Translations under genes and position numbers: made by a program
Notes under the pieces: model-generated
What the model was told of the DNA's origin: nothing
What the model saw: the letters and a program-made list of their open reading frames with translations, nothing else
The model's database searches: none
DNA from: J088 sp003695505 [NCBI: Candidatus Dadabacteria bacterium]
GTDB taxonomy: Bacteria > J088
Length of the DNA stretch: 7,144 bases
Direction: 5' to 3'
NCBI GenBank assembly: GCA_003695505.1
Contig: RFIY01000174.1
Location: 1-7,144, forward strand
Shown: in pieces, positions 6,601 to 7,144 of the stretch
How the letters are laid out: every line of letters starts with the position of its first letter
Numbering within the stretch: the first letter of the stretch is position 1

Positions 6601-6659
6601 GGGTCACGGCCGTACGCGGCAAACCAGCCACCACAATCCCGAACCGGCTGAACATCCGC

Positions 6660-6680
6660 CTGCTGTATCCTGAACAGCAG
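6660..6680. promoter_or_regulatory. Inverted repeat upstream of the right-edge gene, possible operator
   Basis: CTGCTGT (6660-6666) and ACAGCAG (6674-6680) form a perfect 7-bp inverted repeat with a 7-bp spacer, 24 bp before the GTG at 6705. The segment TATCCT (6666-6671) inside it could serve as a -10, though no good -35 is seen. An operator overlapping a promoter is one reading; an RNA hairpin in the leader is another. Confidence 0.4.
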
Positions 6681-6704
6681 AAACCTGAACGACCGGATGA
6701 ACGC

Positions 6705-7144
6705 GTGTCTCCGACAATTGCATTGATCCTGATCGCCCTGATTGTAGCTGCGGCCGTCTGGCAGCTCTGGCGGAGTACCGCCGCGCAGCAACCAGAGCCG
6801 GATGCCTCCGAATTGCAGGCGGGGTTCGAGATCTTGCACCAGAGCCTGCACGGTCTCAGCCAGCTCAACAAGTTGCTGCTGCTCAAGACGGTCACCTTCC
6901 GTCGTCCGCCCGATGTGATCGCCGAACTGATGCGCGACGTCGCGGGCGCGTCTCGGGAGGCGCATCGGGCATTGAAGCGACATATGAAAGACGAACCGAG
7001 CGTCCGAATCAAGCCTGAACCCGGCCTTGGCACGGATATCCGCGATGCCGCGACGCAACGCAACCGCGAGGAGATTCTCGGCCACCCGGCGCAATTCGAA
7101 TTGCGCTTTCTGACGGCCCAGCTTCAGGCGCTGTTGATGGTCGG
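6705..7144 (+). CDS. N-terminally membrane-anchored helical protein, unknown function (3' end beyond window)
   Basis: A reading frame from GTG at 6705 stays open to the right edge (146 codons and 2 bases). The protein begins MSPTIALILIALIVAAAVWQLWR, one clear membrane helix (about 3-21) followed by Arg23. A linker rich in Gln, Pro and Glu and a long, largely helical soluble part follow, for example ELQAGFEILHQSLHGLSQLNKLLLLK (36-61) and HPAQFELRFLTAQLQALL (127-144). High G/C at third codon positions and sensible residue composition support it over the arginine- and cysteine-laden frame on the opposite strand. The short GGA at 6695-6697 gives a weak ribosome site at 7 nt; no in-frame ATG is available. 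With the helix N-terminal and Arg23 after it, the soluble part is probably cytoplasmic, but this is uncertain. I do not recognise the family. It is divergent from the two-helix membrane protein gene. Confidence 0.75.
   Translation, partial: MSPTIALILIALIVAAAVWQLWRSTAAQQPEPDASELQAGFEILHQSLHGLSQLNKLLLLKTVTFRRPPDVIAELMRDVAGASREAHRALKRHMKDEPSVRIKPEPGLGTDIRDAATQRNREEILGHPAQFELRFLTAQLQALLMV

Noticed and set aside
6660-6680. SOS (LexA) box
   Set aside because: The half-site gap is one base short of the enterobacterial consensus and the downstream gene has no evident SOS role.

Overview
This is a GC-rich (about 60% by eye), densely coding bacterial window. It has seven well-supported genes, six complete and one cut by the right edge, with short intergenic gaps of about 14 to 180 bp. 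Gene content (Phd/YefM antitoxin, classical and extended SDR enzymes, a Ddn-like nitroreductase-family protein, a type-B carboxylesterase, a secreted lipoprotein with a typical proteobacterial-style signal) and the sigma70-like promoter elements suggest a proteobacterium, perhaps an environmental gammaproteobacterium. No rRNA or other taxonomic marker is present, so this assignment is tentative. I see no tRNA, rRNA, CRISPR array, insertion sequence or integrase, and no gene-free stretch longer than 300 bp.

Left part (1-480): a Phd/YefM-type antitoxin gene reads leftwards. Its promoter overlaps a strong palindromic operator. The partner toxin would lie just beyond the left edge. Next comes the 3' end of a classical short-chain dehydrogenase, also leftward, followed by a GC-rich hairpin.

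Middle (477-4354): the short-chain dehydrogenase is divergent from a two-gene rightward operon. That operon encodes a Ddn-like (F420H2-dependent quinone/nitroreductase family) protein and, with an 8-bp overlap, a cytoplasmic type-B carboxylesterase with an intact Ser-Glu-His triad. A leftward extended SDR (NAD(P)-dependent epimerase/dehydratase-like) converges on the esterase. Together these look like small-molecule redox and ester-hydrolysis enzymes, but no substrate can be named from the sequence.

Right part (4355-7144): a rightward gene, divergent from the extended SDR, encodes a probable outer-membrane lipoprotein with a beta-propeller-like body. Its promoter is so close to the ATG that the mRNA may be leaderless. 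It converges, with a 14-bp gap, on a leftward gene for a small two-helix membrane protein. Divergent from that is a rightward gene (GTG start at 6705) for an N-terminally membrane-anchored helical protein that runs off the right edge. I recognise neither of these two membrane proteins. This divergent pair and its compact 141-bp control region are the least explained part of the window.
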